A stretch of DNA of 64,000 bases from Ilyonectria destructans. Taxonomy: Eukaryota > Ascomycota > Sordariomycetes > Hypocreales > Nectriaceae. This document shows positions 1 to 12,001 of the stretch, in pieces. The notes under the pieces are model-generated. The model worked only from the letters and a program-made list of their open reading frames with translations, searched no databases and had not been told where the DNA came from. Location of the stretch: positions 310,001 to 374,000 of the forward strand of contig JAHEWK010000030.1 in NCBI GenBank assembly GCA_020740775.1, given 5' to 3'. Position numbers and translations under genes: made by a program. How positions within the stretch are numbered: position 1 is the first letter of the stretch; every line of letters starts with the position of its first letter.

Positions 1-558
1 TTGAATTGATGACCACCCTGAATTCAACAGCCCAAGCTTTCGAGTTGGATACCCACGTCATGTCTGTAAAAACGCGCTCGATAATCGATTTTACGTAAAT
101 GGGGTAGGAAAAAACAACGACCTCTCATGTTACCTATTCATGCTAGCAGTTGTAATGGGTAAGGCGATATCAAGATATCAACTAGGGGCTAGTCAAATAG
201 AGCGACAAGCGCATGATTATACGAGGCCAAGGAGCTCAGACTATATGGACCTCTTTTGAACCTCGCGAGCAGCTGCCACAGCAAATGTTAACGAAGTTAT
301 GAGACAAGAGGGGATATATTGCAAACACTATAATACAGGCTAAGGCTAGAACTTGACCTGACAGACTTAGAAGACGAAGAAGAACTTGACAAGAGGAGAG
401 TACGATTTTTCTGTGTGCATATATCACTCCGAGATAATAGCACTCTCAATTGTATGCCGATTTTGCGGGGCATAGTGGTATGAGCATACACCCTCAATGG
501 TAGCCGCAGTTAGTATGCTTGATAAGCAGGGTGGTGCGTTTTTCAAATGCTCCTCGAA
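1..558. other. Left flank, no gene recognised
   Basis: No convincing gene or repeat is seen. The short open frames here have no recognisable domain and no plausible splice structure. The stretch ends at the 8-bp target duplication of hAT copy A. Confidence 0.5.
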
Positions 559-566
559 TGTATCCC

Positions 567-3500
567 CAAGGGTCGGAACCACTACATCCACTCCACTTTG
601 GGGCCAAGTACAGTGGATGTACGATTTTTAGGCAATTACAAAGTGGATGTAGCACATATTCGACCGGAATGGAATGGATGTACACACGTGGATTTATAAG
701 TGGATTTATAGTGGATCTTTGAGGCTCTTCACAACCTCGTCGGTGCCTATTCAGCCTCACTTTCAGACGTTGACACTAACTCTTCAGCCTGTTGCTGCTG
801 TGATAAATCGTCAACCTCGCTGGCGCTGTTCTCGCCCTCCAATAGCCATTTTGACTCAGCAAGCGCCAGCTCGTCCTCGCTTAGAGTCACGCAGCCGGCA
901 TCCAGCTTGCTTTCAAGGTGTGACTTAAGCAATGGATCCAGGTCCTTGATAAGGCCAGCACGGTACCAAGAGCGTAAAACTTGACAAATGGCGATAATCT
1001 CAGCATCTAGGTTCGTACGCAACCCCGAGACCATCTTGCCAGCGGCTGAAAATAACCTCTCACACTCGGCTGACATCGGCTGGATCGTCAGGAAGTCCAA
1101 GGCTATCCTGGGTAACCGAGGATATCTGCTTTGCTTAGTTATCCAGTAACCAATTGGATCACGAACGTCGCCGTCGCTGGCCTCACGATCCGTCTGCCAC
1201 GCTTGGTACTCGTCACCAACAATAGCTGCTGCGTAGGCTGGTATTGAGCTTGGCAGACGACTGTTCTTCTCGAAGGGATTGAAAAACCGAGGTCTTTTTG
1301 CCGGTGGCTCGTCGTCGCCTCTGCTGCTGCTAGTTCTAACCTCGAGATGAGCGTAATCGGACAGCCAGATGTCGGCAACTATCTCTTTTGCCTTTTCAAC
1401 CCAGCTAGGCTTATGAGCCCACGTTTCATCAAACCAGTCCCAACGATAAGCTGGATGGAGCGCCATAGCCGTATAGTAGATGGGCGTCTCGTCCAGCCGC
1501 TGATAATATTCATCCAGCTTATCCCAAGCAAGGTTGATTCCAATGCGCTCTGGATCAGGAAAGTCAGCAGCAAGCTGCTTATATTCTTCCAGTGTATTAA
1601 GCAGCAACTCATAGCCAAGCACCACGTCCCAGATATTGCCATAGGAGCCAGTCCAGCCTTGCTTACGCCTTCGGATGTGTCCATCACCCTCAAGCGTCTT
1701 TACCATGGTCTCAAACACAGTCAGAATAGCCTCCAAATGGTAAAGAACCTCTCAGTCTTTGTCCGTTAGCTGATTCTCGTCTCGGAGGATGCGTGGTTTT
1801 TTCGCCAACTTGGCTTGTGTCACTTGGCCAGTCTTTTTAGACCGATTTTCGTCCTCCCATTGCGCCTTATACTTGATCAGTAGGAGTTCGATAGAGGTTT
1901 TCAACCGTAGAGCCCTGCGGATCATGTAGAGTTGTGACAGCCAACGCGTGTCGTTGTCGATAATTAGCTTGAGTGGTTTCTTCGATCGGAGTTTAAGGGT
2001 GGTGGCGCGATTAATTTCGTCCTGTTAGATATACCGAGTTAATATGAGACGAATAGGATTTAGTTAAACCGCTTACCCTCTGGACCTCCTTGAACAAGTA
2101 AATCAGCCGGAGGCTAATACGCACATCAACTACGATATTGTGTAACTTGCCAACTGGTCCTCTTTTGCGCCATCGAGCGTATCCAGTATCAGATAACGCT
2201 ACTGCGCCTGATAATTGCTGCTCGAACGCGTCGACGTTTTTGCCGAATAAGAGCGCCTTGGCTGACAAGTTAATTGTGTGGCCAATACAGCGTCCTCGGC
2301 GTAGTCGGCCATCGAACCCAAGTTCAGCACCAATGACCTCCATGGCAGTATCGTTGTTTTCAGCATTGTCGAGCGTGAAATAGCCAATCTTCTCTGGACC
2401 CACGCCAAGAGTGTGTAGGACGTCGAGAACCTCCCCACCGATCGTTGAGCCGAAGTGACGATGAGCCTCTGGAACTCCAATCATGATTTTGCATGGCCGA
2501 TTCTTCTCATCTCTGAAAAAACAAGCAATGCCGTAGAGGGCAAGCTTATTTCGAGACGTCCAGCCATCAAATGAGATATGAATCGCTCCAGGGGAGTTCC
2601 TCAGCACCTCGATAACCTTCTGCTTGTGGCGGTTATACTCTTGAATGACCTTATATCAGACAGTCCTGGCACTCAAGTTGGCGCGCTGGATCGAAACGGA
2701 GGGATTCAAATAGTCGAAGATTTCTCGGAGGATGGGGTTCTCGGCGAAGGAAAAGGACTGGTTGCTGCTGACAATTAACTCGACTAGCATACGCTGAAAG
2801 TGTTGCTTATCAAAGCGTGAGATGAAGCTATTCGCGATATTCTGTTCCGTAGGCTTGTTGACGTCCAGTTTCAAAACAGAGGCAATAGTCGGCTGGTTCG
2901 ATTTCAGTGCGCCTTCGGATTTCAGCTGTGCTGTGCTCTTTTTCTCTCCCTCTGGTGCTGGTGTTTTGTGCTCACGCCATAGATGATTTGCCGCGTTCTG
3001 GAGACCTGAAGAGGTAAAACTCGCGATAATGGGACGATTTCCGAGGATACAGTCCTTGCAAGCCCATTCGCGTAAGCCATGACGTTGAATATCATAGCCA
3101 AAGTCCCACAGCCAAGAGTTAGTATCACGAGCGCGTTCTGACCAATTCCAGCCTCTGAAATGGCGAAAAAGACGGTCTTCGAGCTGCTGCTGTTGGCCTG
3201 GTTGGCCTGGCTGGTTGGCTGACATTGTTTAAAAATATTTTTGGGGCAAAAACAAAGCAGGAAATCTGTAGAAAACGCGCTCAATAGGGGTATTTTCTCG
3301 TCTAATGTTATAAGATTAACTGTAGGAGTGATCGACCTCGGCTAACTTGGGTCTAGGTACCTCGATTTAATAGGCAATTATATACAAAAATAAGTACTAT
3401 GAACCGTACAGGGCCAGGGAATATCCCACTGTACCTAAATCCACCTAAATCCACTCCATTACATCCACTTTCAGGTCCAAGTGTAATGGATTATTACGTA

Positions 3501-3587
3501 ATCTGAGCGCCGACAAGTGGATGTAATAGAGATGGGCCACTTATATGTGGTCCACGTGGATTTACAGTGTAGTGGGTTCGAGCCTTG
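567..3587 (-). mobile_element. hAT transposon copy A, complete ends
   Basis: This is a 3.0-kb hAT element whose ends are visible. The left terminus begins CAAGGGTCGGAACCACTAC and the right end is its imperfect inverted match ending GTTCGAGCCTTG. An exact 8-bp target-site duplication, TGTATCCC, flanks it at 559-566 and 3588-3595, the length expected for hAT. Many short subterminal copies of GTGGATGTA or GTGGATTTA lie inside both ends, as is usual for hAT transposase-binding arrays. The transposase gene runs on the minus strand but carries stop codons, so this copy is dead by itself. Copies B (4798) and C (33452) are close relatives. Confidence 0.9.
747..3225 (-). pseudogene. hAT transposase (BED finger, C-terminal dimerisation domain), inactivated
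   Basis: The gene starts at MSANQPGQ (3225) and runs left. A BED-type zinc finger occupies the first ~75 residues (WACKDC followed by HLWREH). The RNase H-like core follows (ISFDGWTSRNKLALYG, then DNAENNDTAM). The end is the hAT dimerisation block (FLTIQPMSAECERLFSAAGKM). Compared with copies B and C, a CGA codon has become TGA near 2656 and a TGG has become TGA near 1752; these are C-to-T type changes typical of RIP. An intron starting GTAAGC after the FKEVQR codons and ending AACAG separates the two coding parts. Unlike B and C, this copy keeps the correct frame through the VDAFEQQLSG segment, so it best shows the ancestral protein. Confidence 0.88.
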
Positions 3588-3827
3588 TGTATCCCTTCGT
3601 ATTCCAAGTCCCCACATACTTAGGGATCCTTGGCATTTCCACATTGACTAAAACCTTGTCAGATTTTACGAATCAAATTGATGTGAGCCTGCCGAACTGG
3701 AAAGCTCAGACTATTCTCACTTTCTAATGAAGCTGAAATAAAGGCAGGATTACCGTAACACAGTTCTTTCCGAATACCTCAGTTTTATGGTGTTTGATGG
3801 ATTTTCGTTTTAACCAAATTGTTTATG

Positions 3828-4097
3828 ATGGATAGATGGAATGAGAACCCTCTTCAACAGCAGTCGCCACTGGAGAATGACAACATGGGACAATTTCTTC
3901 CCAGCAGCTTCCAAGAGATCGAGTTACCACCGCTATCCGCTGAAGAGTTTGCCACATATAACCGCCCGGCTGTTATGATGGAAGGCTTTGTACGGTGAAT
4001 TGCTGATGTGCTCGTTATACTCTAGCTAACAAGACTGGAGCACGAACACTTTCGTCGTATTTGGAATACCCTGCTTAAAGCATGCAACCCTGAATAA
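3828..4097 (+). CDS. Possible small two-exon gene, hypothetical
   Basis: A 56-codon frame begins MDRWNENPLQQQ and contains PPLSAEEFATYNRPAVMMEGF. If a GTGAAT...CTAACAAG intron at 3995-4033 is removed, the frame continues to LEHEHFRRIWNTLLKACNPE and stops at 4095-4097. The branch-like CTAAC supports splicing, but 39 bp is short even for a fungal intron, and no domain is recognised. It lies between two hAT copies and may be a remnant or a chance frame. Confidence 0.28.
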
Positions 4098-4797
4098 TTG
4101 TTTAACCGACTTTGAAGCAACACTTGCAACTTGAGTACAGTACAATAATGTGGCAGATATTTAAACAATCACCAAACATGGTGCCTGATTAAAGCGAGCA
4201 TCCTTTGCATGTCCAGATTGTTCCGAATTTTCTTAGTTAACAAGGTATGACAAATCCATGTGACATGAAGACGGAGAAAGGCGCACGCCTCGAGATGTCA
4301 AAAATCTGGACGTGGCTGGAACTATCACGCTTGGCAGGGTAGCATAAGTCACCTACCCTAGTAGTTGACCAAACCACTCGTTGACCGGCCCACTTTAGGC
4401 CGCGTTGACCACAATGCGTCTCTGACCACACGCGTTTCTTCCTTCCACAACACCTCATTGGGCAATTCAACCTCTTTGGGCTATTCAGCATGCCCAATTA
4501 CACCGAAAATGACCTCCAATTGGCTATTCAAGAGGTTACTGAAGGCACTCAATGCGCAAAGCAGCCAATCACCACAATGTTTGCTACGGAATTTGTGAGG
4601 GGCTGGCCCATCTAGGATGAGAAGTCTCTCCTCATTAGACCTATCCGGCTTTGGTGGTAGTTTTGAATCGAGCGAATTCTACTACCCGCAGTCGCAGGAT
4701 ACATAATACTCCTGAAATCCTCACAATATGTCTTGCAACCAGGGTTCAAATCCATACCACGAAATGCACATATGGATCCATAATGTGGATCCATATC
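4098..4797. other. Intergenic, nothing recognised
   Basis: No gene is supported between the small frame and hAT copy B. A GGTTCAAATCC string at about 4743 resembles a tRNA T-loop but lacks a paired stem. Confidence 0.45.
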
Positions 4798-7142
4798 CAA
4801 GGCTCGAACCAACTACACTGCATATCCACGGGGACCACATATAAGTGGTCCATCTCTATTACATCCACTTTGCCGCGCTCAGCTTACGTAATGATCCACT
4901 ACATTCGGACCTGAAAGTGGATGTAATGGAGTGGATTTAGGTGGATTTAGGTATAGTGGGATATTCCCTGAGCTTGCACGGCCCATAGTACTTATTTTTG
5001 TATATAATTGTCTAGTAAATCGAGGTACCTAGACCCAAGTTAGCCAAGGTCGATCACCCCCCCCCCAGCTAATCTTATAAACGTCATACGAGAAACTGCC
5101 CCTATTGAGGCGTTTTCAACAGATTTCCTGCTGTTGTTTTTGCAAGAGATAATTTTTTGACGATGTCAGCCAACCAGCCAGGCCAACAGCACCACCTCGA
5201 AGACCGGCTTTTTCGCCATTTCAGAGGCTGGACTTGGTCAGAACGCGCTCGTGATACTAGCTCTTGGCTGTGGGACTTTGGCTATGATATTCAACGTCAT
5301 AGCTTACGCAAATGGGCTTGCAAGGACTGTGTCCTCAGAAATCGTCCCATTATCGCGAGTTTTACCTCTTCAGGTCTCCAGAACGCGGCAAATCATCTAT
5401 GGCGTGAGCACAAATCACCAGCACCAGAGGGAGAGAAAAAGAGCACAGCACAGCTGAAATCCGAAGGCGCACTGAAATCGAACCAGCCGACTATTGCCTC
5501 TGTTTTGAAACTGGACGTCAACAAGCCTACGGAACAGAATATCGCGAATAACTTCATCTCACGCTTTGATAAGCAACACTTTCAGCGTATGCTAGTCGAA
5601 TTAATCGTCAGTAGCAACCAGTCCTTTTCCTTCGCTGAGAACCCCATCCTCCGAGAAATCTTCGACTATTTGAATCCCCCCGTTTCGATCCAACGCGCCA
5701 ACTTGAGTGCCACGGCTGTCCGATATAAGATCATTCAAGAGTATAACCGCCACAAGCAGACGGTTATCGAGGTGCTGAGGAACTCCCCTGGAGCGCTTTA
5801 TATCTCATTTGATGGCTGGACGTCTCGAAATAAGCTTGCCCTCTACGGTATTGCTTGTTTTTTCAGAGATGAGAAGAATAGACTATGCAAAATCATGATT
5901 GGGGTTCCAGAGGCTCATCGTCACTTCGGCTCAACAATCGGTGGGGAGGTTCTCGACGTCCTACACACTCTTGGCGTAAGTCCAGAGAAGATTGGCTATT
6001 TCACGCTCGACAATGCTGAAAATAACGATACTGCAATGGAGGTTATTGGTGCTGAACTTGGGTTTAATGGCCGACTACGCCGAGGACGCTGTATTGGCCA
6101 CATAATTAACTTGTCAGCCAAGGCGCTCTTATTTGGCAAAAAGCCGGCGCGTTCGAGCAGCAATTATCAGGCGCAGAAGCATTATCTGATACTGAATACG
6201 CTCAATAGCACAAAAAAGGACCAGTTGGCAAGTTATATAACATCGTAGTTAATATGTATATTAGCCATCAGCTAATTTACTTATTTAAGGAGGTCCAGAG
6301 GGTAAGTGGTTTTTACTAAATCTTGTTCGTCTCATACTGATTTGGTATATCTAATAGGACGAAATTGATCGCGCCACCACTCTCAAACTCCGATCGAATA
6401 AACCACTCAAGCTAATTGTCGATAACGATATGCGTTGGCTGTTACAACTCTACATGATCCGTAGGGCTCTACGGCTAAAAACCTCTATCGAACTCCTACT
6501 GATTAAGTATAAGGCGCAATGGGAGGACGAAAATCGGTCTAAAAAGACTGGCCGAATGACACAAGCCAAATTGGCGAAAAAACCACACATCCTCCGAGAC
6601 GAGAATCAGCTAACGGATAAAGACTGGGAGGTTCTTTACCATTTGGAGGCTATTCTGACTGTTTTTGAGACCGTAGTAAAGATGCTTGAGGGTGATGGAT
6701 ACATCCGCAGGCGTAAGCAAGGCTGGACCGGCTCCTATGGCAATATCTGGGACGTGGTGCTTGGCTATAAGTTGTTGCTTAACACACTGGAAGAATATAA
6801 GCAGCTTGCTGCTAACTTTCCTGATTCCGAGCACTTCCGCATCGGAATCAACCTTGCTTGGGATAAGCTGGATGAATATTATCGGCGGCTAGACGAGACG
6901 CCTATCTACTATACGGCAATAGCGCTCCATCCAGCTTATCGTTGGGACTGGTTTGATGAAACCTGGGCTCATAAGCCTAGTTGGGTTGAAAAGGCAAAAG
7001 AGATGGTTGCCGACGTCTGGCTGTCTGATTACGCTCATTTCGAGGTTAGATCCAGCAGCAGCAGAGGCGATGACGAGCCACCAGCAAAAAGACCTCGGTT
7101 TTTCAACCCCTTCGAGAAGAACAGCCGTCTGCCAAGCTCAAC
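4798..7142 (+). mobile_element. hAT copy B, 3' truncated
   Basis: The left end begins CAAGGCTCGAACCAACTACA, matching the right end of copy C in inverse orientation. It carries the same subterminal GTGGATTTAGGTGG repeats and the same 5' UTR as copy C, here with a run of 10 C. The element stops abruptly in the transposase gene, after the codons for SRLPSS, where a different hAT element begins. The C-terminal domain and far terminus are missing, so it cannot move as a unit. Confidence 0.87.
5163..7142 (+). pseudogene. hAT transposase, frameshifted and truncated (copy B)
   Basis: The frame starts at ATG 5163 (MSANQPGQQHH) with the same BED finger as copy A. It stays open through the RNase H-like core to about 6138. 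There a one-base deletion in an A-run shifts the frame (ALLFGKKPARSSSN instead of ALLFGKNVDAFEQ), and the protein ends at 6248. The second coding part after the GTAAGT...AATAG intron (about 6301-6358) is intact until the break at 7142. The C-terminal dimerisation domain is absent. The same deletion is present in copy C. Confidence 0.85.
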
Positions 7143-7143
7143 T

Positions 7144-9659
7144 AGGGATGGATCGAGGTAAATTACCAGGAGGTAAATTACCAAAACCCCTAGGTAAATG
7201 ACGGTCATAAACCCGAGGTTTATGACGCGTCATTTATCACGTGCTTCCAGTACTATTTGGTGACTACGGAACGGCGTCGGTGGAATGATATACGCACAAA
7301 CAGTCTGGTGTGCATTGGTATTCGTCGGGGATGAGGTACCGATCACACCAAAATCGGCTGTGCGGGTACAAGAGGTCCATACCCCCGTGCAACGGCTCCG
7401 TGTTCGTTTCTTCGTCAAAACTCCCAGACTTGCTACTTCAATATGACAGTATTATATTTCTCGAAAGCCAACTTATTTACATTTCAACGTTAATAAACAG
7501 ACTCTGTCTCTGCGTCCGTGCCTGTATCTACAAAAATGCAGTCCTGGAAGTCGTCCTCGAGCTCTAAGAGCAACTTCACGTCAGCCGTCTCCCAGGATTG
7601 GCCGCTCGGCATTCTCCAAGGTGTCTCTTGGGCTGTCTCAAGTTTTCTCAACACCCGACTATTCATATATATGAATGTCAATTTATTGGTGCTAGTGACA
7701 GTAAGACGATTGCGAATCTTGTTGTGGAGGAAATTGATGGAGGAAAAAGATCTCTCAGAAGGTACGGAATTAGCCAAAGCGCCCAGTACTCGTTTGGCCA
7801 ATGCAGCGAGTGATACATTCATAGAATGAAGATACCGCTAACTGTTAAGGACGTGTTGGTGGTGCGGAGTGCCCTCGGATGCTGCTCTGTATATGCGACT
7901 TCCTGGGCCAAAGAGGTTGCCCTCCCGAGCTCTAAATTGACAAAACTCCCGGAAGATATTGCCGTATTCCTCAGCGTTGGTGTTGTCCTCAAGAAAGTTG
8001 TGTGCTCTTCTGACAATGTCTGTGGTCAACAAATGGTGCTTCGGGTCGGTAGTGGCAGGGTCCAAAGCAAAGGCCATGTAGTGTATGTCGTCCGTTTGCA
8101 CGTCAAACCGTTGCTTTCGTAATGCCTTCAGTTCTTGGTAGTTTATTAGTGGGTCCTGACCAGCCTCTTCCAATGCGTCCCATGAAGCCTGAATGGATAG
8201 CCAACGTGGAATGACCTCCCCAAGACCCGCGCGGTCGCGTTCTGAGTTGGCTTGGGCATGGCCAATCGGCTGAAGAACTTTGAATAACATTTCCAGATTG
8301 GCCCAAAATTCGAGATCGTTGATATATGATATCACCTGAGGTAGACTTGACTGTGTCACCTGTTCCTCCTCTTTGACAATTACCGGCTTCATTCCGTTGA
8401 GAATAACTGGATCGCGTGCGAAAGCTCGAAGGGCGTCTTTGTTGGCAAACACAGATTTAACAGCAGCAAGTTGTGTTCCCCAGCGTGTGATTGCAGCAGT
8501 AATGAACGCCTTGCGCTGCCCGTAGCATTCCTGCTGATGAATGCGAAGCCTTGACAACTGCAATTTGGCTTTCTTAAAGAAGGCAATAAGAAAAGTAATC
8601 TTCCCAAAGATTGGCATCCACCGCTTCGACTCCACAATGTCTTTGATAAGCAATTGAAGTCCGTGAGAATCGCACAAGATATAAAGGCAGTGGCTGAACT
8701 CTGGCAGCGCTTTCATTTCTCGATGAAGCTTTCTCATCGTGCTATATGTATCTGTACAGATAGCATTCAGCCGCGAAAAATCGTGTCCGAATATTTCAAG
8801 AAGAGATGGCTTGATAAGGCTCAAGGTCGTCAATGCCGTGTGATCATAATCTTTAGTATCGATTGTCGTCCAGTAAAATGCAACCGAACTAGGAATTTCA
8901 ATAGATATATTGATAATTCGGTTGCTTGAGATATCATCTGAGGCATCGAATATAACGTTAAGATACGGGGCCTCGTCCAGAAGAGCCTTAACACGTTGCT
9001 GATAGTCCAGGTAGACAGGGTCGAGGAATGAGGCAACTCGATTGCGATCTGGAGGTTTATATGCCGAATTTAGCATTTGGAATAGTTTCAGTGTCTCAGG
9101 CTCTTCATAGAGGGAATAGGGTTTGCCGGAGGTAAAGACTGCGACGGCGGCTTGACGGTCCAATGCATCCTTAGATGCTTTGCTAACACTATCCAACTTA
9201 GTGTTGATGAGCGGTTGTCGGCTGGGAATGACTTCATGAAGCTGTCGATATGCGGTGCATTGCGTGTGAAGGTGTCGAAGTTGTTTGGAGGTGTGCTTCG
9301 CCATAGTCTTTGAGCAGAGCTTGCAGACTACACGGTTCAGCGTAAAGCCCTCTTCCGAAGCCGGCCGGAAATATTCGTCAATGCCATGAAGTTTAGGACG
9401 ACCTCCCCGATTGGTCATATTGACTCAGTAATGACCATAAATAGTTGTTGTCGGTGAAGAAATCTCAACAGCAACATCGGGGGGTGATGAAGCCTCCTCA
9501 GGGGTCGCAACAACTCATGGTCGTCCCCCACCCCAACCCCTTTTTGGTTAGTCACTAAACCCAATTAGGAAGGAGGTTTATGACGGTAAATTACCCGTCA
9601 GTTGGGGTTTATGACGTCAATTGGTAACTTGGGGTTTATGACGTCAAAAACGCATCCCT
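7144..9659 (-). mobile_element. Second hAT-family element, ends AGGGATG...CATCCCT
   Basis: Terminal AGGGATG and its inverse CATCCCT bound a 2.5-kb unit. Both subterminal regions repeat GTTTATGACGTCA-like and GGTAATTTACC-like words, alternating several times. A hAT transposase frame fills the interior on the minus strand. No 8-bp duplication is visible: only ACT is shared on both sides. Since hAT copy B does not resume on the far side, insertion was probably accompanied by, or followed by, deletion. Confidence 0.78.
7490..9418 (-). pseudogene. hAT transposase (BED/C2HC finger), one in-frame amber stop
   Basis: The frame begins MTNRGGRPKLHGIDEYF with a finger (CKLCSKTMAKH...HLHTQC). The hAT core follows (YLNVIFDASDDISSNRIIN; later CLYILCDSHGLQLLIKDI). 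After residue 526 a single TAG at 7838-7840 interrupts the frame. Immediately beyond it, in the same frame, MNVSLAALAKRVLGALANS and PSERSFSSINFLHNKIRNR encode the hAT dimerisation domain, giving 642 residues in all if read through. The frame is otherwise clean, so inactivation is very recent, or the copy is read through or complemented. An intron over the stop is not supported by obvious splice sites. Confidence 0.82.
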
Positions 9660-9669
9660 ACTAGTGCAA

Positions 9670-10940
9670 TGTTGTACCATGCCCCACCACCCTTCCGGAC
9701 GCATCACCCTTTGGGACAGCAAAAAATCCACCAGCCCATATAAAACTCAACCACATCACTTATAGAGATTAGGCTCAATTTTGAAGTTATTCGCAAGCCG
9801 TCGCCTTCAACGATTATGAAAATGACTGAAGATCATTATACGCAATTTGTTTGGTTGATTGGAACACTGGGGAACGTGCGCACCCCTGTAGTGCAATACC
9901 GGTATTGGCTGACAGCCACCAAATTTCCTCCTGAATTCACTCAACTCTCTTTCTCTTAATCTTCAACAACGTCATCAAAATGACTCGTAAGAGGCCTCGA
10001 CACGTTTATTCAGAAGAAGCGATTGCGAACGCTATATCAGACGTCACAAACAAGCATCTATCCCTCACCAAGGCTTGTCAGAAGTGGGGAGTGCCAAAGC
10101 AGATCGTCTCCAATAGACTCAACGGACAAGGTGCCTTAGCCGATCAGATTCAGCCAAAAGCACGCCTCTCCAAGAATCAAGAAGCTCATTTAGTCTCCTG
10201 GATTCTTCGTCAAGAGTCTTTGTGTCATGCTCCCTCTCACAGTCAGATTCGTGCCTGCGTCGTGGCCCTCATGAATCAACAAAATGACAAGGGGATATTG
10301 GGGGCCAACTGGGTAGCCAGATTCATCAAACGTTATCCAGAGATAAAGACCAAGCGCGGAAGACGTCAAGAAGCCAACAGGGTTGACTCATTCACTCCCA
10401 AAGCCGTGAACTGGTACTTTGATATCCGAGAAAAGGAATATGGATGGATTAAACCGGAGAACACTGTTAACATGGACGAGGGAGGTATTATGTCCGGTTT
10501 TGGTGGGTATTCATGCCTTTATTCATGGATGTAACTGATCAGATTGATTCTGTTAGGCCTGGACAGTTTGGTGGTTGGAAGTGCAGAGCCTAAAAAGAAG
10601 GCATTTCTTAAGGGCTCTCAATCCCGTACCTGGACCTCATTCATTGAGGCTATCACCGCAGACGGGCGTGCTCTTAGGCCTGGCATCATTTTTAAGGGCA
10701 AGGAACTCCAATCGCAGTGGTTTTTGAACGAGTTTCGGAAAATAGCTGATTGGCATTATATAACCTCATCCAACGGGTGGACGGACAACCACATCGCCGT
10801 TAGGTGGCTCGAAGAGGTGTATATGCCACAGACTAAGCCTGCAGATGCCTCTGACGCCAGACTTATCATCATGGACGGCCATGGAAGTCATGCAACGGTA
10901 CGTTCTTCACTTCTATTCCCAAAGGTCAATGTTAACATGA
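9670..10940 (+). mobile_element. Fot/pogo-type element 1, 5' part only
   Basis: The left leader, starting near TGTTGTACCATGCCCC, precedes a pogo-type transposase gene that is lost after its second intron starts. At about 10941 a very similar leader (GTGGTACCATGCACCACC) begins, indicating that a second pogo-like copy was inserted in the intron or joined by recombination. No right terminus is seen for this copy. The left boundary is approximate. Confidence 0.65.
9980..10897 (+). pseudogene. Pogo/Fot-type DDE transposase, C-terminus missing
   Basis: Exon 1 (9980-10502) encodes an N-terminal psq-type helix-turn-helix (EEAIANAISDVTNKHLSLTK), a CENP-B-like second HTH, and the first catalytic Asp in VNMDEGGIMSGFG. 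A 54-bp intron (GTGGGT...GTTAG, 10503-10556, branch TAACTGAT) joins in frame to LDSLVVGSAEPKKKAF. Exon 2 carries the second Asp motif IIMDGHGSHAT and ends at a GTACGT donor at 10898. The matching intron site is used in the 42-kb copy (GHGSHAQ). The exon with the third acidic residue is absent, so the gene is broken. Confidence 0.82.
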
Positions 10941-11243
10941 AGTGGTACCATGCACCACCTACCAATGACTAACACCCACCAATGACTAGCGTAAAACCAC
11001 CTACTGCCCACACAAACTCTACAACTTCACTTACACCGCACTCGGCCACATATAAAGCTATTCACAAGCTGAAACTTGTGCTGCATAATTTTATGCACCA
11101 TGTTTTGTACCAAGTTTTTTTTTCCCCGAACGCCACCAATTTTACGGACCTCCTGAAGCATGAAATTTGGCATTTTCTCTCTATTCCCACCTATTGACTT
11201 GAGATCATTTGTATGTGTTTTTACCGGCCTGAAATCTTTCCAA

Positions 11244-11370
11244 AATGCCTTATCGTGCTTATACCGAAGAAACCCTAGCTACCGCTCTTTCGACATCACA
11301 GATAACGGCATGTCGCAATACGAGGCTGCACAAAAACATGGAGTCCCTCAGTCTACTCTTTCTAACGACA
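11244..11370 (+). pseudogene. Second pogo-type transposase, N-terminal stub
   Basis: ATG at 11244 begins MPYRAYTEETLATALS. A frameshift then moves to DITDNGMSQYEAAQKHGVPQS, a typical psq/HTH segment of Fot-type transposases. The similarity ends near STLSN and unrelated sequence follows. The leader at 10941-11243 resembles that of the first pogo copy. Confidence 0.7.
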
Positions 11371-11459
11371 CATACATAGAACTTCACACACTTGGGCACG
11401 TGAAATTAATCAAAACAATTTTGTTTAGCAAGTACACTAATACAGGATTATGAATTCTC

Positions 11460-12001
11460 ATCACCGGGTATATCAAGCAGTCCCCAATTCCGAACACCGT
11501 CCACTCTGTTTCGTAGAGTCCCAGTCTGACTACCTCCCTGCGCAACTTCCCCAAACCTAGCTAAGCAAGTGACTCAAACCGGCCTCTAAGGAAGAAAGAG
11601 AGAAAAGGAAAAGAAGGAAATACTTTATTCTAAACTGACTGAGCAAAAACTTTGCCAAGGGCCTGAGACATTTCCATTCTTAAGGCTGATTGTCGTCTCT
11701 GCTTTTGAAAACCCGTTGCTTTACTTTGCCCACATTGTACAGAGAAGATAATAGTAAAAGAAGAAAGTAATGAAAAAAGAAAGAGTAGGAAATCGGAGAG
11801 AAGGAGAGTGTTAAATTTTGTTGGAGACGTTGCGTCTGATTGAATATCCCCAAACAGCCAGGGACATCTTAGTACATGCATGATTTTTTGTGTGTGCTAT
11901 CTTTAAGCTCTGTGTCGCAGGTGCCTGTTGGCGTTGGGAATCTGACGGCCAAGTTGAGGTGGGCGTCGGCGTGCGTACAGCGGAGGGCGACTATGCTCAT
12001 C
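11460..12001. other. Intergenic, nothing recognised
   Basis: Purine-rich stretches at 11590-11630 and 11750-11810 are visible. This is probably the downstream region of the minus-strand gene that ends at 12002. Confidence 0.45.

Noticed and set aside
3825..4097. Mating-type or effector gene
   Set aside because: No HMG, alpha-box or signal peptide is visible; listed only as a weak hypothetical frame.
4735..4765. tRNA-like GGTTCAAATCC
   Set aside because: The T-stem does not pair and no A box or acceptor stem can be found.
9660..11453. One intact pogo element
   Set aside because: The first transposase stops in its second intron and a second leader starts there, followed by a frameshifted N-terminal stub.
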